Of a stretch of 64,000 nt of DNA, positions 20,577-28,882 are shown one piece after another. Source of the DNA: Lawsonibacter asaccharolyticus (lineage in GTDB: Bacteria; Bacillota; Clostridia; Oscillospirales; Oscillospiraceae); NCBI GenBank assembly GCA_003112755.1, contig BFBT01000001.1:1736001-1800000 (forward strand), written 5' to 3'. Under the pieces are notes generated by a model that saw only the letters and a program-made list of their open reading frames with translations, was not told where the DNA came from and searched no databases. Made by a program: the position numbers and the translations under genes. The number at the start of each line of letters is the position of its first letter. Position 1 is the stretch's first letter.

Positions 20577-21248
20577 ATGAAAAAGATCCCTACATACAGC
20601 GGGACTCTGCGCAGCCATTTGCTGGCCGTCCCCCACTGTATTTCAGAATGCAGCGGCATCCGCATCTTTGGCCGCCGCATCAAATCCCTGGTGTTCACCA
20701 CCGATGTGGCCATCATCAAGAACGTCAACGGAGACGCCATCATCGCGGTCTATCCCTTTACCCCCCAGCCCTCCATTGCCCAGGCCATCATCAGTGTGGC
20801 CGACGTCCCGGTGTTCGTGGGCGTGGGAGGCGGGATGACCAGCGGCTCCCGCTCCGTCCGGCAGGCGGAGTACGCAGAGCACCAGGGGGCCTTCGGCGTT
20901 GTGGTCAACGCCCCCATCACAGACGAGACCATCACCCAGATCAAGCATGTGGTGGACATCCCGGTCATCGCCACCATCATCTCTTCTGAGATGGATGTCG
21001 CCGGGCGTGTCCGGGCCGGAGCCGATATTCTGAATATCTCAGGGGCCGCACGCACCCCTGAGATCGTGGTCAAGATTCGAAAAGATTTCCCAGACATCCC
21101 CATCATTGCCACCGGGGGCCCCACAGAGGAGGACATCCTCCGCACCATCCAGGCCGGAGCTAACGCCATTACTTATACCCCTCCCTCCACCGGTGAGCTG
21201 TTTTCCGTGCGGATGCACCAGTACCGCGCCCAGTTCCATCCAGAATAA
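20577..21248 (+). CDS. TIM-barrel protein, putative hydrolase or epimerase
   Basis: 223 residues. Alternating beta/alpha pattern with typical barrel strands: VFTTDVAIIKN, VPVFVGVGGGMTSG, FGVVVNAPI, IPVIATIISS, ADILNISGAA, IPIIATGGPTEEDI and NAITYTPPS. The late GGPTEED and the last strand resemble the phosphate-binding end of NanE, ThiG or TrpF-type barrels, but no exact family can be named. AGGAGG lies ten bases before the ATG. Position behind the regulator implies a role in the same catabolic pathway as the amidohydrolase. Function is not assigned. Confidence 0.65.
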   Translation: MKKIPTYSGTLRSHLLAVPHCISECSGIRIFGRRIKSLVFTTDVAIIKNVNGDAIIAVYPFTPQPSIAQAIISVADVPVFVGVGGGMTSGSRSVRQAEYAEHQGAFGVVVNAPITDETITQIKHVVDIPVIATIISSEMDVAGRVRAGADILNISGAARTPEIVVKIRKDFPDIPIIATGGPTEEDILRTIQAGANAITYTPPSTGELFSVRMHQYRAQFHPE

Positions 21249-21351
21249 AAGGTATGACCGTCGCCGCTTTTAAGCTGTTTTTAATGCTGCCTTTCTCCCC
21301 CTTTCAGAATCAAATGGTAGGATAGCGTCAGTAGGAAGGAGGAAATTCAAA

Positions 21352-21582
21352 ATGATTACCCTATTCACGCTGTCTCTGCTCTGCCTGGCTGTGATCCTGG
21401 TCCTGGGCGTGGTGCTGACCATCCTCAGTGTGCCGTTCCTGGTCATCCTGGGCCTGCTGCCCTGGCTTCTGCGCATCGCCGCCGCGGTCCTGCTGATCCG
21501 CGGACTGCTGGACCATCCCTTCCGTTGGGAAAATCTGATCCCTGCCGCTGTCGCCTTTGGGCTTTCTGTTCTTCTGCACTGA
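21352..21582 (+). CDS. Small membrane protein
   Basis: 76 residues, nearly entirely hydrophobic: three likely transmembrane segments (residues 3-24, 27-45, 60-75), with the polar turn LDHPFRWENL between the last two. AAGGAGGAAATTCAAA precedes the ATG, a convincing ribosome site. No homologue is recognised. It is followed at once by a strong terminator and stands alone between the TIM-barrel gene and the tRNA cluster. Confidence 0.65.
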   Translation: MITLFTLSLLCLAVILVLGVVLTILSVPFLVILGLLPWLLRIAAAVLLIRGLLDHPFRWENLIPAAVAFGLSVLLH

Positions 21583-21585
21583 CCT

Positions 21586-21624
21586 AAAGAGCAGGGGCGG
21601 AGCCCCCTTCGTCCCCGCTCTTTT
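21586..21624 (+). terminator. Terminator after the small membrane gene
   Basis: AAAGAGC and an inner GGGGCG pair with the CCCC and GCTCTTTT arm across a GAGCCCCCTTCGT loop; TTTT ends the stem. Confidence 0.7.
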
Positions 21625-21663
21625 CCCACCGGAAAAAATTACAGATTTTCTTGCAAAAAAATG

Positions 21664-21692
21664 TTGACAAATCGGAACACTTCGGTTATACT
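21664..21692 (+). promoter_or_regulatory. Promoter of the tRNA-Met-Glu-Val cluster
   Basis: TTGACA (21664-21669), 17-bp spacer, TATACT (21687-21692). A strong promoter as expected for stable RNA. Confidence 0.8.
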
Positions 21693-21723
21693 AACTCTTG
21701 CCCTGTTCGAGACGGGCAGACAT

Positions 21724-21800
21724 GGCGGCATAGCTCAGTTGGCTAGAGCATGCGGTTCATACCCGCAGTGTCCCCGGTTCAAATCCAGGTGCCGCTACCA
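21724..21800 (+). tRNA. tRNA-Met (CAT anticodon)
   Basis: 77 nt with encoded CCA. Acceptor GGCGGCA/TGCCGCT, anticodon stem TGCGG/CCGCA around TTCATAC. The T stem (CCCGG/CCAGG) has one C-A mismatch. The acceptor pairs at its first position (G-T), so it looks like an elongator or an isoleucine tRNA to be modified at C34 rather than the initiator; the two cannot be told apart with certainty by eye. Confidence 0.9.
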
Positions 21801-21837
21801 TTACAATCTAACAGAGCATTGGCTCTGAGCCATATAC

Positions 21838-21912
21838 GGCCCGGTGGTCAAGCGGCTAAGACACCGCCCTTTCACGGCGGTAACACGGGTTCGATTCCCG
21901 TCCGGGTCACCA
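21838..21912 (+). tRNA. tRNA-Glu (TTC)
   Basis: 75 nt with encoded CCA. Anticodon stem CCGCC/GGCGG around CTTTCAC; T loop TTCGATT in a perfect ACGGG/CCCGT stem. Confidence 0.95.
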
Positions 21913-21934
21913 CCTTTTTTTGAGCCGTCCATAT

Positions 21935-22010
21935 GGAGGCATAGCTCAGCCGGTAGAGCGTCCGCCTCACACGCGGAAGGTCACAGATTCGAGTTCTGTT
22001 GTCTCCACCA
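21935..22010 (+). tRNA. tRNA-Val (CAC)
   Basis: 76 nt with encoded CCA. Acceptor GGAGGCA/TGTCTCC, anticodon stem TCCGC/GCGGA around CTCACAC. Last gene of the cluster. Confidence 0.95.
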
Positions 22011-22014
22011 AGAG

Positions 22015-22048
22015 GAAGAGTGCCACACCAATAGGTGTGGCACTCTTC
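22015..22048 (+). terminator. Terminator of the tRNA cluster
   Basis: GAAGAGTGCCACACC and GGTGTGGCACTCTTC form a perfect 15-bp stem with loop AATA, followed by TTATACTGTT. Confidence 0.85.
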
Positions 22049-22187
22049 TTATACTGTTCTGAGACGGGAATGATTTCCCTGTCCCTGTGAAACGAAATGC
22101 AGGATCTGCGCAGCGATTTTCTCTGGGTATCATAAGAACACTGATCGTTCCTGTTCGATAAGATCAGAACCATTGTCATTTGCGTGA

Positions 22188-22284
22188 TGTCTACCAAAAG
22201 TCTACCAAAAAAGGGCGGCGGGGGCCTGGAGTTTCAGGGCCTTGCCGCCCCTTCTGTTTTCATGTGTCTACCAAATGTCTACCA
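22188..22284. repeat. Direct repeats flanking a hairpin, possible recombination site or remnant
   Basis: Two near-identical copies of TGTCTACCAAAWGTCTACCA (22188-22207 and 22265-22284; W is A or T) lie 77 bp apart. Each is itself a tandem of GTCTACCA. Between them is a terminator-like stem GGGCGGC/GCCGCCC (22214-22252) with an inner GGCCTG/CAGGGCC arm. The site is just downstream of a tRNA cluster, a favoured place for integrases, and upstream of accessory genes. No recombinase gene is in the window. The rest of 22049-22458 holds no gene. Confidence 0.6.
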
Positions 22285-22458
22285 GGTAAACTTTTTGGGC
22301 GTAATCTCAGGGATTTTTCCCCTGATCTTCCCCTTTTTATAACCAATTCCTCCTGTGTCAGAAGTGTTGTACAGGCATAGTGGGCCGAAATGTTCCGGAA
22401 AAGGCCCGGTTTGTCAGAAAACAGCGACTTTTGTCAATATAAAAAGGAGGAATATCCA

Positions 22459-25400
22459 ATGAGAAACCTGAAGCGTGCTCTCAGCCTGGCTCTGGCTTCC
22501 GTTATGCTCCTGGGCATGATGGTCGTGGGCTCCAGCGCTAAGGGCCTTGACGACTTCAGCGACAACGCTGAGATCGTCAACAAGGACGCCGTGGCGGTCA
22601 CCTCTGCCATCGGCCTCTTTGACGGCTACGAGGACGGGTCCTTCGGCCCCGAGAACGTAGTCACCCGCGCCGAGATGGCCGTTATCATCAGCACCATGCT
22701 GTACGGCGCCGGCGTGAATGTCAACCAGTTCGCGGAGACCAATGTGTTCACCGACGTCCCCGCCTGGGCGCAGGGCTATGTGAACCTGTGCTCCAGCCTG
22801 GGTATCGTGGCCGGCGTGGGCGAGGGCAAGTTTGACCCCAACGCCACCGTGACCACCGCGCAGGCCGTGCTGATGCTGTGCCGCGCCCTGGGCTATTTCC
22901 AGAACGCCGCTGACTTCGGCGACAACTGGATGCTGGCCGCCACCGCCAAGGGCACCGCTCTGGGCCTGTATGGCGACCTGAAGCTGACCGCCAACGAGGG
23001 CCTGACCCGCGACAACGTGGCTGAGCTGGTGTTCAACGCCCTGACCAAGGCCGTGCCCGTTCAGTACAACGAGCTGCTGGGCGTGTACTACAACGAGAAC
23101 AAGGGTATCATCTACTCCCTGACCTTCTACTACACCGATACCCTGGGCTACAAGAACTTCGACCTGGTCTACAAGACCAACGAGAACACCGATTACGGCC
23201 GTCCCGGCACCACCTGGGGCACCGGCTCCTACCGGGGCACCTCTGCCACCACCGAGGGCAATGACTCCTACGGCCTCAATGAGGACGGCAGCCTGAAGCC
23301 TGAGAACGTGAAGATGACCTCCGATGACGAGATCATCACCGTGGCCGACACCCCCGACTATGTCTACACTGCCGGGACCAAGGAGAACGTGATCTATAAG
23401 GACCTGGGCAAGACGGTCGTCGAGGGCGCCGAGAAGGGCGACTATGTCTATGACTGGGTCGCCTATGTGGACGGCGCCGAGCAGGAGGTTGCCGGCCGGC
23501 CCGAGAACGAAAAGGACCCCACCTACGAGTACACCGACAAGGGTGCCACCACCGAAATCTATGTTGACGAGGTCAACGAGACCGTCACCGTGGTGAAGAT
23601 CAACTACTACCTGGCCGAGATCACCGACATCCGCTCCGACGATGACGGCGAGTTCGCCACCGTCCGCATGCTGGGCACCCAGGACCCCCTGGGCGACTCC
23701 GTGGACACCCGGAAGATCTACTGCAAGGGCTTCGCTGAGGACGACTATGTTGTCGTCACTGTGGATGTGGACGAGGACGGCGACGCCTTCGTGGCCACCA
23801 TCAACGATCCCGCCACCGCCGAGGGCACTGTGACCCGCGTCAAGAAGGACGCCGATCCTGAGGAGGATCAGGGCAACTACGTCAAGCTGGACGACGGCAA
23901 CCAGTACAACTACTCCAAGTGGACCGAGGGTGATGTGGACGGCATCAACGAGAAGCACCCCACCCTGGATATCGGCTACCGCCTGTTCCTGGACCCCAAC
24001 GGCTATGTCATCGGCTTCATCGCCCTGGATGACTACTATGCCAACTATCTGTATGTGGACGCCGTTGACGTGTCCCTGAAGACCATCACCGCCAAGGTCG
24101 TCTTCACCGACGGCACCGCCAAGACCGTGGAGATCGATGACGAGTACATCGACCTGCACTCCGACAGACAGGACTTCGTTCTGACTGGCGAAAATGCGGA
24201 AGAGAACATCCAGGAGAAGCTGGAGGAGCACGTCTTCGCCTGGACCGTGTCTGACGACGTCTACACCCTGCGTCAGATCCTGCCCTACGCGAACGTGAAC
24301 GACCGCGATGACGGCGACCTCTATGAGGACAACAACTACAAGGATACCGAGGATCACGCTGTCGGCAACGGAAACAACACCGCCGCCATCAACAGCGACA
24401 AGGCCTTCATCTATGTGAACGGCACCAAGTACATCGTGGACGAGAAGACCGCCTTCATCGACACCGATGAGAAGGTCCTGTACACCGGCTTCGAGAACGT
24501 CCCCGACTACGTGGACAACGATGCCACCGATCCTGTGAAGTTCTGGGCCATCGACAAGAACAGCGACGGCGCCCTGGACGTGGTCTTCGTCTACTCCGGC
24601 GAGGCCTCCAACAGCAACAAGACCTACTTCTATGTGGCTGATTGGGAAGCTTATGAGTCCTATGACAAGAACAAGATGTACAAGGAAGCCACCGTGTATG
24701 TGGACGGCGAGAAGACCACTCTGATCTTCACCGCCGATGCCCACCAGGAGATCACCACCGGCAAGTCCGGCCTGTATGTGGTCAACCGCACCAACGGCTC
24801 CGGCGTGGTCACCGACGCAGACAAGATCGCGGTCAGCGCGGTCCCCGAGGTGGTGGGCTCCAGAGCCTTCTCCCTGGGCGACAGCAACGCCGACCAGTGG
24901 ACCGCCAACAGCGAGACCATCTTCGTTGTGGCCACCTATGAGCTGAAGAACAACGGCAAGGACCTGAAGAGCTCCGCTGACGTGCGCGTTGGCGACCTGA
25001 AGGACATGGAAGAGGACGACGACTACTACACCTATGCCTATGTTGCCAAGCCCGACGACAGCGATGACCCCGCCGAGCTGGTGTACATCGTCAAGCAGGA
25101 GAAGTCCGAGTACAAGGCCATCTCCCTGACCGTTGACGGCACCGCCGTGAGCGCCGCCGCCGCCACCCTGAAGGCCGGCGAGACCTACTCCTACACCTAC
25201 ACCGCCCCCGCTGGCAAGCTGATCGACACTGTGGCCGGCATCGCCGCCGCTGACTACACCGTAGCCGCGGACGGGAAGTCTGTCGCCATCAGCTTCAAGG
25301 TGAAGGACAAGACCGACATCGCCATTACCCTGAAGAATGAGCCTGCGGCTCCCGCTGAGTACACCCTGACCCTGAGCGGCGATTACACCAATACTACCTC

Positions 25401-26601
25401 CGCTATGGTCTATGTGAACGGCGTTGTGAAGTCTGCAGATGAGAGTACTGCCACCATGGACGGTACCACCAATATCTATAAGAACATTGCTGAGGGTGCG
25501 ACCGTCATCATTGCGGATACAGAGATTACTTCGAGCGGAAAGTTCATGATGGACGGTGTGGATGTGACCGCCAACGGCACCACCAACAAACTGTCCTTTG
25601 TCATGAGCAAGGATGTTGCTCTGACCGATGTTCCTGCCGCTGGGGACAGCCTGCACACCATCACCGCTGGCCGGGGTATCGTTCTGAAGGGCGCTGACGG
25701 CAACGAAATTACTGGTCCTGTGACCGCTGGCACCGTAATCACTGTGGAGTCCGAGACCGGCAAGTACATTGTTGTTGACGCTCCCAACGACTTTAAGCAC
25801 GCTAATACTGCAACCGCTGACAGCACCACCTGGACTGTTGGCACCGCCGATGCGGCTATCTATGCTGCCCAGACTCTGACCCTTGGTACCGATGTGACTG
25901 CCTCCTACAAGAAGGATGATGGGACCTCCGTTACCCTGCCTGCTGGCGGTAGCCGCGATGTGGCCTTTGGCCTTGAGCTGACCGTGGCCGCTGGTGATGC
26001 TGACGCGGCCGTCATTGAGGGGACTGAAGTTGGCGACGCGGACGTGTCCGGCAAGTATGAGATGCCCGCCGAAGCTGTCACTCTGAGCAAGGCATGGAAG
26101 GTCACTCTGAATGGCTTCACCTCTGTGAAGACCAGTGACAACGCCATGACCGTTACCGATGGCAGCTATGTGGCTGATGGCAAGAGTTTGGATTATACCA
26201 CCCTGCCTGCTGACAAGCATGTCATTAACACCACCGATGGCTCTGTCGCTGCCGACGCGGTACTGACTTCCAATGTGACTGTCAGTGCGGATGTCGAGCT
26301 GAGCGCCGCTACCCAGGTCGAGATCACTTCTAATATCGCCAAGATCGAGTATGTGCGCAGTGGTTCTGGCAGGACCAGTGAGATCACGGATACCAACAGC
26401 GACGACAAAGTATATGTCCTTGCTGGCGAGACTCTCGTGGTGACTGGTACAGACACCACTACTGGCAAGCGTATCGAGCTGACTGTGGCCGCTGGCCAGA
26501 CCGCCCCCGCCCTCACCCTGGATGAGGCTGCGGACGGCGCTGTGGTGGCTATGATTCAGTTCGTCATCGGCGAGGTCGATGTGAAGGCGGACGAGGTCTG
26601 A
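22459..26601 (+). CDS. S-layer homology domain surface protein
   Basis: 1380 residues with a signal peptide (MRNLKRALSLALASVMLLGM, cleavage likely after SSA). The first about 200 residues carry SLH repeats: AIGLFDGYEDGSFGPENVVT with RAEMAVIISTML, and FTDVPAWAQGYVNLCSSLGI followed by GKFDPNATVTTAQAVLMLCR; such domains anchor proteins to pyruvylated wall polymers. The remainder is acidic, rich in Asp, Thr and Val, beta-rich, without a recognised enzyme domain, consistent with an S-layer or adhesin-like protein. AAGGAGG precedes the ATG. Codons are strongly GC-ending up to about 25,350 and then become mixed, suggesting a younger C-terminal module. A strong terminator follows. Confidence 0.85.
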   Translation: MRNLKRALSLALASVMLLGMMVVGSSAKGLDDFSDNAEIVNKDAVAVTSAIGLFDGYEDGSFGPENVVTRAEMAVIISTMLYGAGVNVNQFAETNVFTDVPAWAQGYVNLCSSLGIVAGVGEGKFDPNATVTTAQAVLMLCRALGYFQNAADFGDNWMLAATAKGTALGLYGDLKLTANEGLTRDNVAELVFNALTKAVPVQYNELLGVYYNENKGIIYSLTFYYTDTLGYKNFDLVYKTNENTDYGRPGTTWGTGSYRGTSATTEGNDSYGLNEDGSLKPENVKMTSDDEIITVADTPDYVYTAGTKENVIYKDLGKTVVEGAEKGDYVYDWVAYVDGAEQEVAGRPENEKDPTYEYTDKGATTEIYVDEVNETVTVVKINYYLAEITDIRSDDDGEFATVRMLGTQDPLGDSVDTRKIYCKGFAEDDYVVVTVDVDEDGDAFVATINDPATAEGTVTRVKKDADPEEDQGNYVKLDDGNQYNYSKWTEGDVDGINEKHPTLDIGYRLFLDPNGYVIGFIALDDYYANYLYVDAVDVSLKTITAKVVFTDGTAKTVEIDDEYIDLHSDRQDFVLTGENAEENIQEKLEEHVFAWTVSDDVYTLRQILPYANVNDRDDGDLYEDNNYKDTEDHAVGNGNNTAAINSDKAFIYVNGTKYIVDEKTAFIDTDEKVLYTGFENVPDYVDNDATDPVKFWAIDKNSDGALDVVFVYSGEASNSNKTYFYVADWEAYESYDKNKMYKEATVYVDGEKTTLIFTADAHQEITTGKSGLYVVNRTNGSGVVTDADKIAVSAVPEVVGSRAFSLGDSNADQWTANSETIFVVATYELKNNGKDLKSSADVRVGDLKDMEEDDDYYTYAYVAKPDDSDDPAELVYIVKQEKSEYKAISLTVDGTAVSAAAATLKAGETYSYTYTAPAGKLIDTVAGIAAADYTVAADGKSVAISFKVKDKTDIAITLKNEPAAPAEYTLTLSGDYTNTTSAMVYVNGVVKSADESTATMDGTTNIYKNIAEGATVIIADTEITSSGKFMMDGVDVTANGTTNKLSFVMSKDVALTDVPAAGDSLHTITAGRGIVLKGADGNEITGPVTAGTVITVESETGKYIVVDAPNDFKHANTATADSTTWTVGTADAAIYAAQTLTLGTDVTASYKKDDGTSVTLPAGGSRDVAFGLELTVAAGDADAAVIEGTEVGDADVSGKYEMPAEAVTLSKAWKVTLNGFTSVKTSDNAMTVTDGSYVADGKSLDYTTLPADKHVINTTDGSVAADAVLTSNVTVSADVELSAATQVEITSNIAKIEYVRSGSGRTSEITDTNSDDKVYVLAGETLVVTGTDTTTGKRIELTVAAGQTAPALTLDEAADGAVVAMIQFVIGEVDVKADEV

Positions 26602-26634
26602 TCGTTCCGTAAGATCAAAATATTCCCTGCACAG

Positions 26635-26671
26635 GAGTCCCCCGGGCCGACAGGCCCGGGGGCTCTTTTTC
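26635..26671 (+). terminator. Terminator of the SLH protein gene
   Basis: GAGTCCCCCGGGCC pairs with GGCCCGGGGGCTC around GACA, followed by TTTTTC. Canonical and strong. Confidence 0.9.
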
Positions 26672-26699
26672 TTGCTTTGAATCTCTATATGCTTGCGGT

Positions 26700-26890
26700 T
26701 CGCGTTGGGGCGGGTCCTAGACCCGTCCTGCCTTCTGAGGCAAACTTGGCAGAAGGACACCCCCTCATCCATCACGGCATTCGCCGTGCCATCTTCCCTC
26801 TAGAGGGAAAGGCTTTTGGGGGACACAGCGTGGGCCGAGCCACTCTCCCACAAAGGGAAGCTGCCCAAACAAGATGGAAGCGATCGTTTG
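26700..26890. repeat. Intergenic palindromic repeat-like block
   Basis: Contains nested inverted repeats: GGCGGGTCCTAGACCCGTCC, CACGGCATTCGCCGTG, and CTTCCCTCTAGAGGGAAAG. This style of block, with CCCCTCATCC and AAGGCTTTTGGGGGACA, resembles dispersed intergenic repeats of gut Clostridia; only one copy is seen in the window, so the call rests on its palindromic make-up. Confidence 0.4.
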
Positions 26891-26928
26891 GAAGGGGCGC
26901 ACACTGTGCGCCCCTTCTGCTGTTTTTT
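26891..26928 (+). terminator. Terminator-like hairpin before the lysis cassette
   Basis: GAAGGGGCGCAC and GTGCGCCCCTTC pair around ACT; TGCTGTTTTTT follows. It isolates the lysis genes from upstream transcription. Confidence 0.7.
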
Positions 26929-27056
26929 GTGAAATTGGATTGACGGGAACATACAATTTTGGCGCCGGGGCTGGGAGTGGTAGGGGGCGCCGGGGCGGGC
27001 AGAGCTTTGGAGAGGAGAACGCTGAGGGCCTTTCAGAGAAAGGAGGGGGAGAGGGG

Positions 27057-27284
27057 ATGGATCTGACGACGCTGGCTGTGGCGGGGATGTCGCTGATCGG
27101 GACGCTGGCGGGGACCTTTGGAGGCATCCTGGTGTCCAACAAGCTGACCACCTACCGCATTGAGCAGCTGGAGCAGAAGGTGGCCGCCCACAACAGCCTG
27201 GTGGAGCGGACCTACAAGCTGGAGGGGCAGATGACGGAGGTGCAGCACGACATCCGGGACTTAAAATCGGAGGTCCGGACATGA
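27057..27284 (+). CDS. Phage-type membrane coiled-coil protein (XhlA-like)
   Basis: 75 residues. One hydrophobic segment at residues 5-26 (VAGMSLIGTLAGTFGGILV) followed by a charged heptad-like helix beginning YRIEQLEQKVAAHNSLVERT and ending KLEGQMTEVQHDIRDLKSEV. This plan is common in the lysis modules of Firmicutes prophages, often labelled XhlA or hypothetical. GAGGGGAGAGGGG precedes the ATG. It overlaps the next gene by four bases. It may support holin function at the membrane. Confidence 0.6.
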   Translation: MDLTTLAVAGMSLIGTLAGTFGGILVSNKLTTYRIEQLEQKVAAHNSLVERTYKLEGQMTEVQHDIRDLKSEVRT

Positions 27285-27628
27285 GCAGCACTGTGATCCT
27301 GGCCGCGGCAGCGGCCTTCGCACTGGGGTGCGTGTTCTGTCTGGGGCTGTGGTGGCTGTCCACCCACCGGTCCAAAAGGGGCCGCACAGAGACCATGAAG
27401 GCCACCGTCTGGCTGTGCCTGTGCAATGGCTGCGCTTGGGTGTGGTGCTCCTATCTGCTGGCCTATCTGGGCCGTGAGCAGATCGCAGAACAGCTATCCG
27501 GGAAAGCCGTCACAGAGATCATTGCCGTGATCCTGGCTTACGCCATCAAATCCATACTGGAGAACCTGAGCAAACATAACAACTGGCCGGATAGATCCGG
27601 CAAAAAGGAGGAAACGACCCATGAATGA
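27281..27628 (+). CDS. Phage-like small membrane protein
   Basis: 115 residues. Hydrophobic helices at about residues 5-25, 42-63 and 76-94, with a polar, charged C-terminus (SKHNNWPDRSGKKEETTHE). Starts within the last codons of the preceding gene (ATGA) and overlaps the following gene by eight bases. No specific family is recognised; position between the XhlA-like and holin-like genes suggests it belongs to the lysis cassette. Confidence 0.55.
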   Translation: MSSTVILAAAAAFALGCVFCLGLWWLSTHRSKRGRTETMKATVWLCLCNGCAWVWCSYLLAYLGREQIAEQLSGKAVTEIIAVILAYAIKSILENLSKHNNWPDRSGKKEETTHE

Positions 27629-27941
27629 ACTGACCAACTATCTGCCCATGCTGCTGGCCCTGGTGCTGGCGCTGACCCTGGTGACCAACATCATCGTACA
27701 GGTGCTCAAGAGCCTGCTGTACGATATGCTCCCCACCAACCTGCTGGCCTTCCTGGTGGCCGCAGTGGTAACGGTAGGGGCGGGCTTCGGCCTGTGGTCC
27801 TATTACCGCTTTGCCATCACCGGCTGGATGATCGTGGCGCTGATCGCCCTCATCTTCCTGGTGGCCTTCTCTGCGATGTTCGGTTATGACAAACTGGTGC
27901 AGCTGATGGAGCAGGCGGGGTGGATCAAGGCACAGAAGTGA
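27621..27941 (+). CDS. Holin-like membrane protein
   Basis: 106 residues with three hydrophobic helices (about 9-29, 41-61, 69-90), and a short cytoplasmic tail. The layout NELTNYLPMLLALVLALTLV, then VLKSLLYDMLPTNLLAFLV, then MFGYDKLVQLMEQAG resembles holin-family proteins that precede endolysins in Firmicutes phages. AAAAAGGAGG lies upstream of the ATG. Eleven bases separate it from the endolysin gene. Confidence 0.6.
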   Translation: MNELTNYLPMLLALVLALTLVTNIIVQVLKSLLYDMLPTNLLAFLVAAVVTVGAGFGLWSYYRFAITGWMIVALIALIFLVAFSAMFGYDKLVQLMEQAGWIKAQK

Positions 27942-27952
27942 GGAGGCGCACT

Positions 27953-28612
27953 ATGGCAACCGCTGAAAAGATATTGGAGATCGCTCGGTCGCAGATCGGG
28001 ACCAGAGAATCCCCGGCCAACAGTGACAACGTGAAGTATAACACCGCCTACTATGGGCGGGAGGTGTCCGGAAAATACCCCTGGTGCGCCGTGTTCGTCT
28101 GGTGGGTGTTCCGGGAGGCCGGGGCTCCCGAGTTGTACTACGGCGGCGGAGAGACCGCCTACTGTCCCACGCTGATGTCCTTCCACAAGAAGCAGGCGGT
28201 GACTGACTACCGGCCGGGAGACATCGTGTTCTTCAACTTCTCCGGCAAGAGCTCCGCCGGTCATGTTGGCATCTGTGAGAGCTGGGATGGGACCTACATC
28301 ACCACCATTGATGGCAACACCGGCGGCGCCAGCGAGGACAACGGCGGGGCGGTGATGCGCCGCAGGCGGCATAAGAAATACATCGTGGGGGCATATCGCC
28401 CAGACTATGAGGAGGAAGAGAGCGTGACCTACGAGCAGTGGCTGGAGTACCTGGAGAGATACCGCAGGGAGGCGGCCGCCAAGAAGGCGTCCATGCCGGA
28501 GCTGTTGGAGGAGGCTGTGGAGCTGGGCCTGACGGACGGCAGCCGCCCCCGGGATCTTATGACCCGGGAGGAGGGCGCGATCATGGCCCGGGCAGCGGCG
28601 AAGGCCAGATAA
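27953..28612 (+). CDS. CHAP-domain endolysin-like peptidoglycan hydrolase
   Basis: 219 residues. CHAP amidase/endopeptidase domain in the first about 150 residues: the catalytic Cys in YPWCAVFVWWVF and the catalytic His in SSAGHVGICESWDG, followed by ITTIDGNTGG. The C-terminal about 70 residues, from VTYEQWLEYLERYRREAAAK on, form charged helices and include a wall-binding-like repeat ELLEEAVELGLTDGSRPRDL. AGGAGG lies six bases before the ATG at 27953. No signal peptide, as expected when a holin provides access to the wall. No phage structural genes are found on either side. Confidence 0.8.
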   Translation: MATAEKILEIARSQIGTRESPANSDNVKYNTAYYGREVSGKYPWCAVFVWWVFREAGAPELYYGGGETAYCPTLMSFHKKQAVTDYRPGDIVFFNFSGKSSAGHVGICESWDGTYITTIDGNTGGASEDNGGAVMRRRRHKKYIVGAYRPDYEEEESVTYEQWLEYLERYRREAAAKKASMPELLEEAVELGLTDGSRPRDLMTREEGAIMARAAAKAR

Positions 28613-28618
28613 AGCAGG

Positions 28619-28644
28619 GGAGCCGCCCCAATATGGGCGGCTCC
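28619..28644 (+). terminator. Hairpin after the endolysin gene
   Basis: GGAGCCGCCC and GGGCGGCTCC pair around CAATAT. No U run. The 28645-28880 stretch that follows holds no gene that can be supported. Confidence 0.55.
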
Positions 28645-28882
28645 TGACATCAAATTTGACATGATTTTATATGGGTAATTTTGATGCTAAATAATCATCC
28701 AATTAGAAAAAGAAAAATTAGAAAAGCCTTACAGCTCAAGGGGGGAGGCGGAGTTGACAAACAGTTTCGAAGACGCACCTCAAGTCTGCGCCCCAACCCA
28801 AATCGCGACCCAGCGTAAGCGGTTGCGGTCTGGAAAGGAGGAGCAAGGGGGCGGGCGGATGACGCTTTTTTGTGCGTGAGCA

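Noticed and set aside
22188..22284. Complete integrative element bounded by these repeats
   Set aside because: Only 77 bp lie between the copies, and no integrase or excisionase gene exists in the window.
22414..26775. 1453-codon minus-strand open frame opposite the SLH protein
   Set aside because: Arises from the strong G/C preference at third positions. The translation is a monotonous Val/Gly/His/Leu sequence without domains and would place a gene exactly over a secreted protein with clear signal and SLH repeats.
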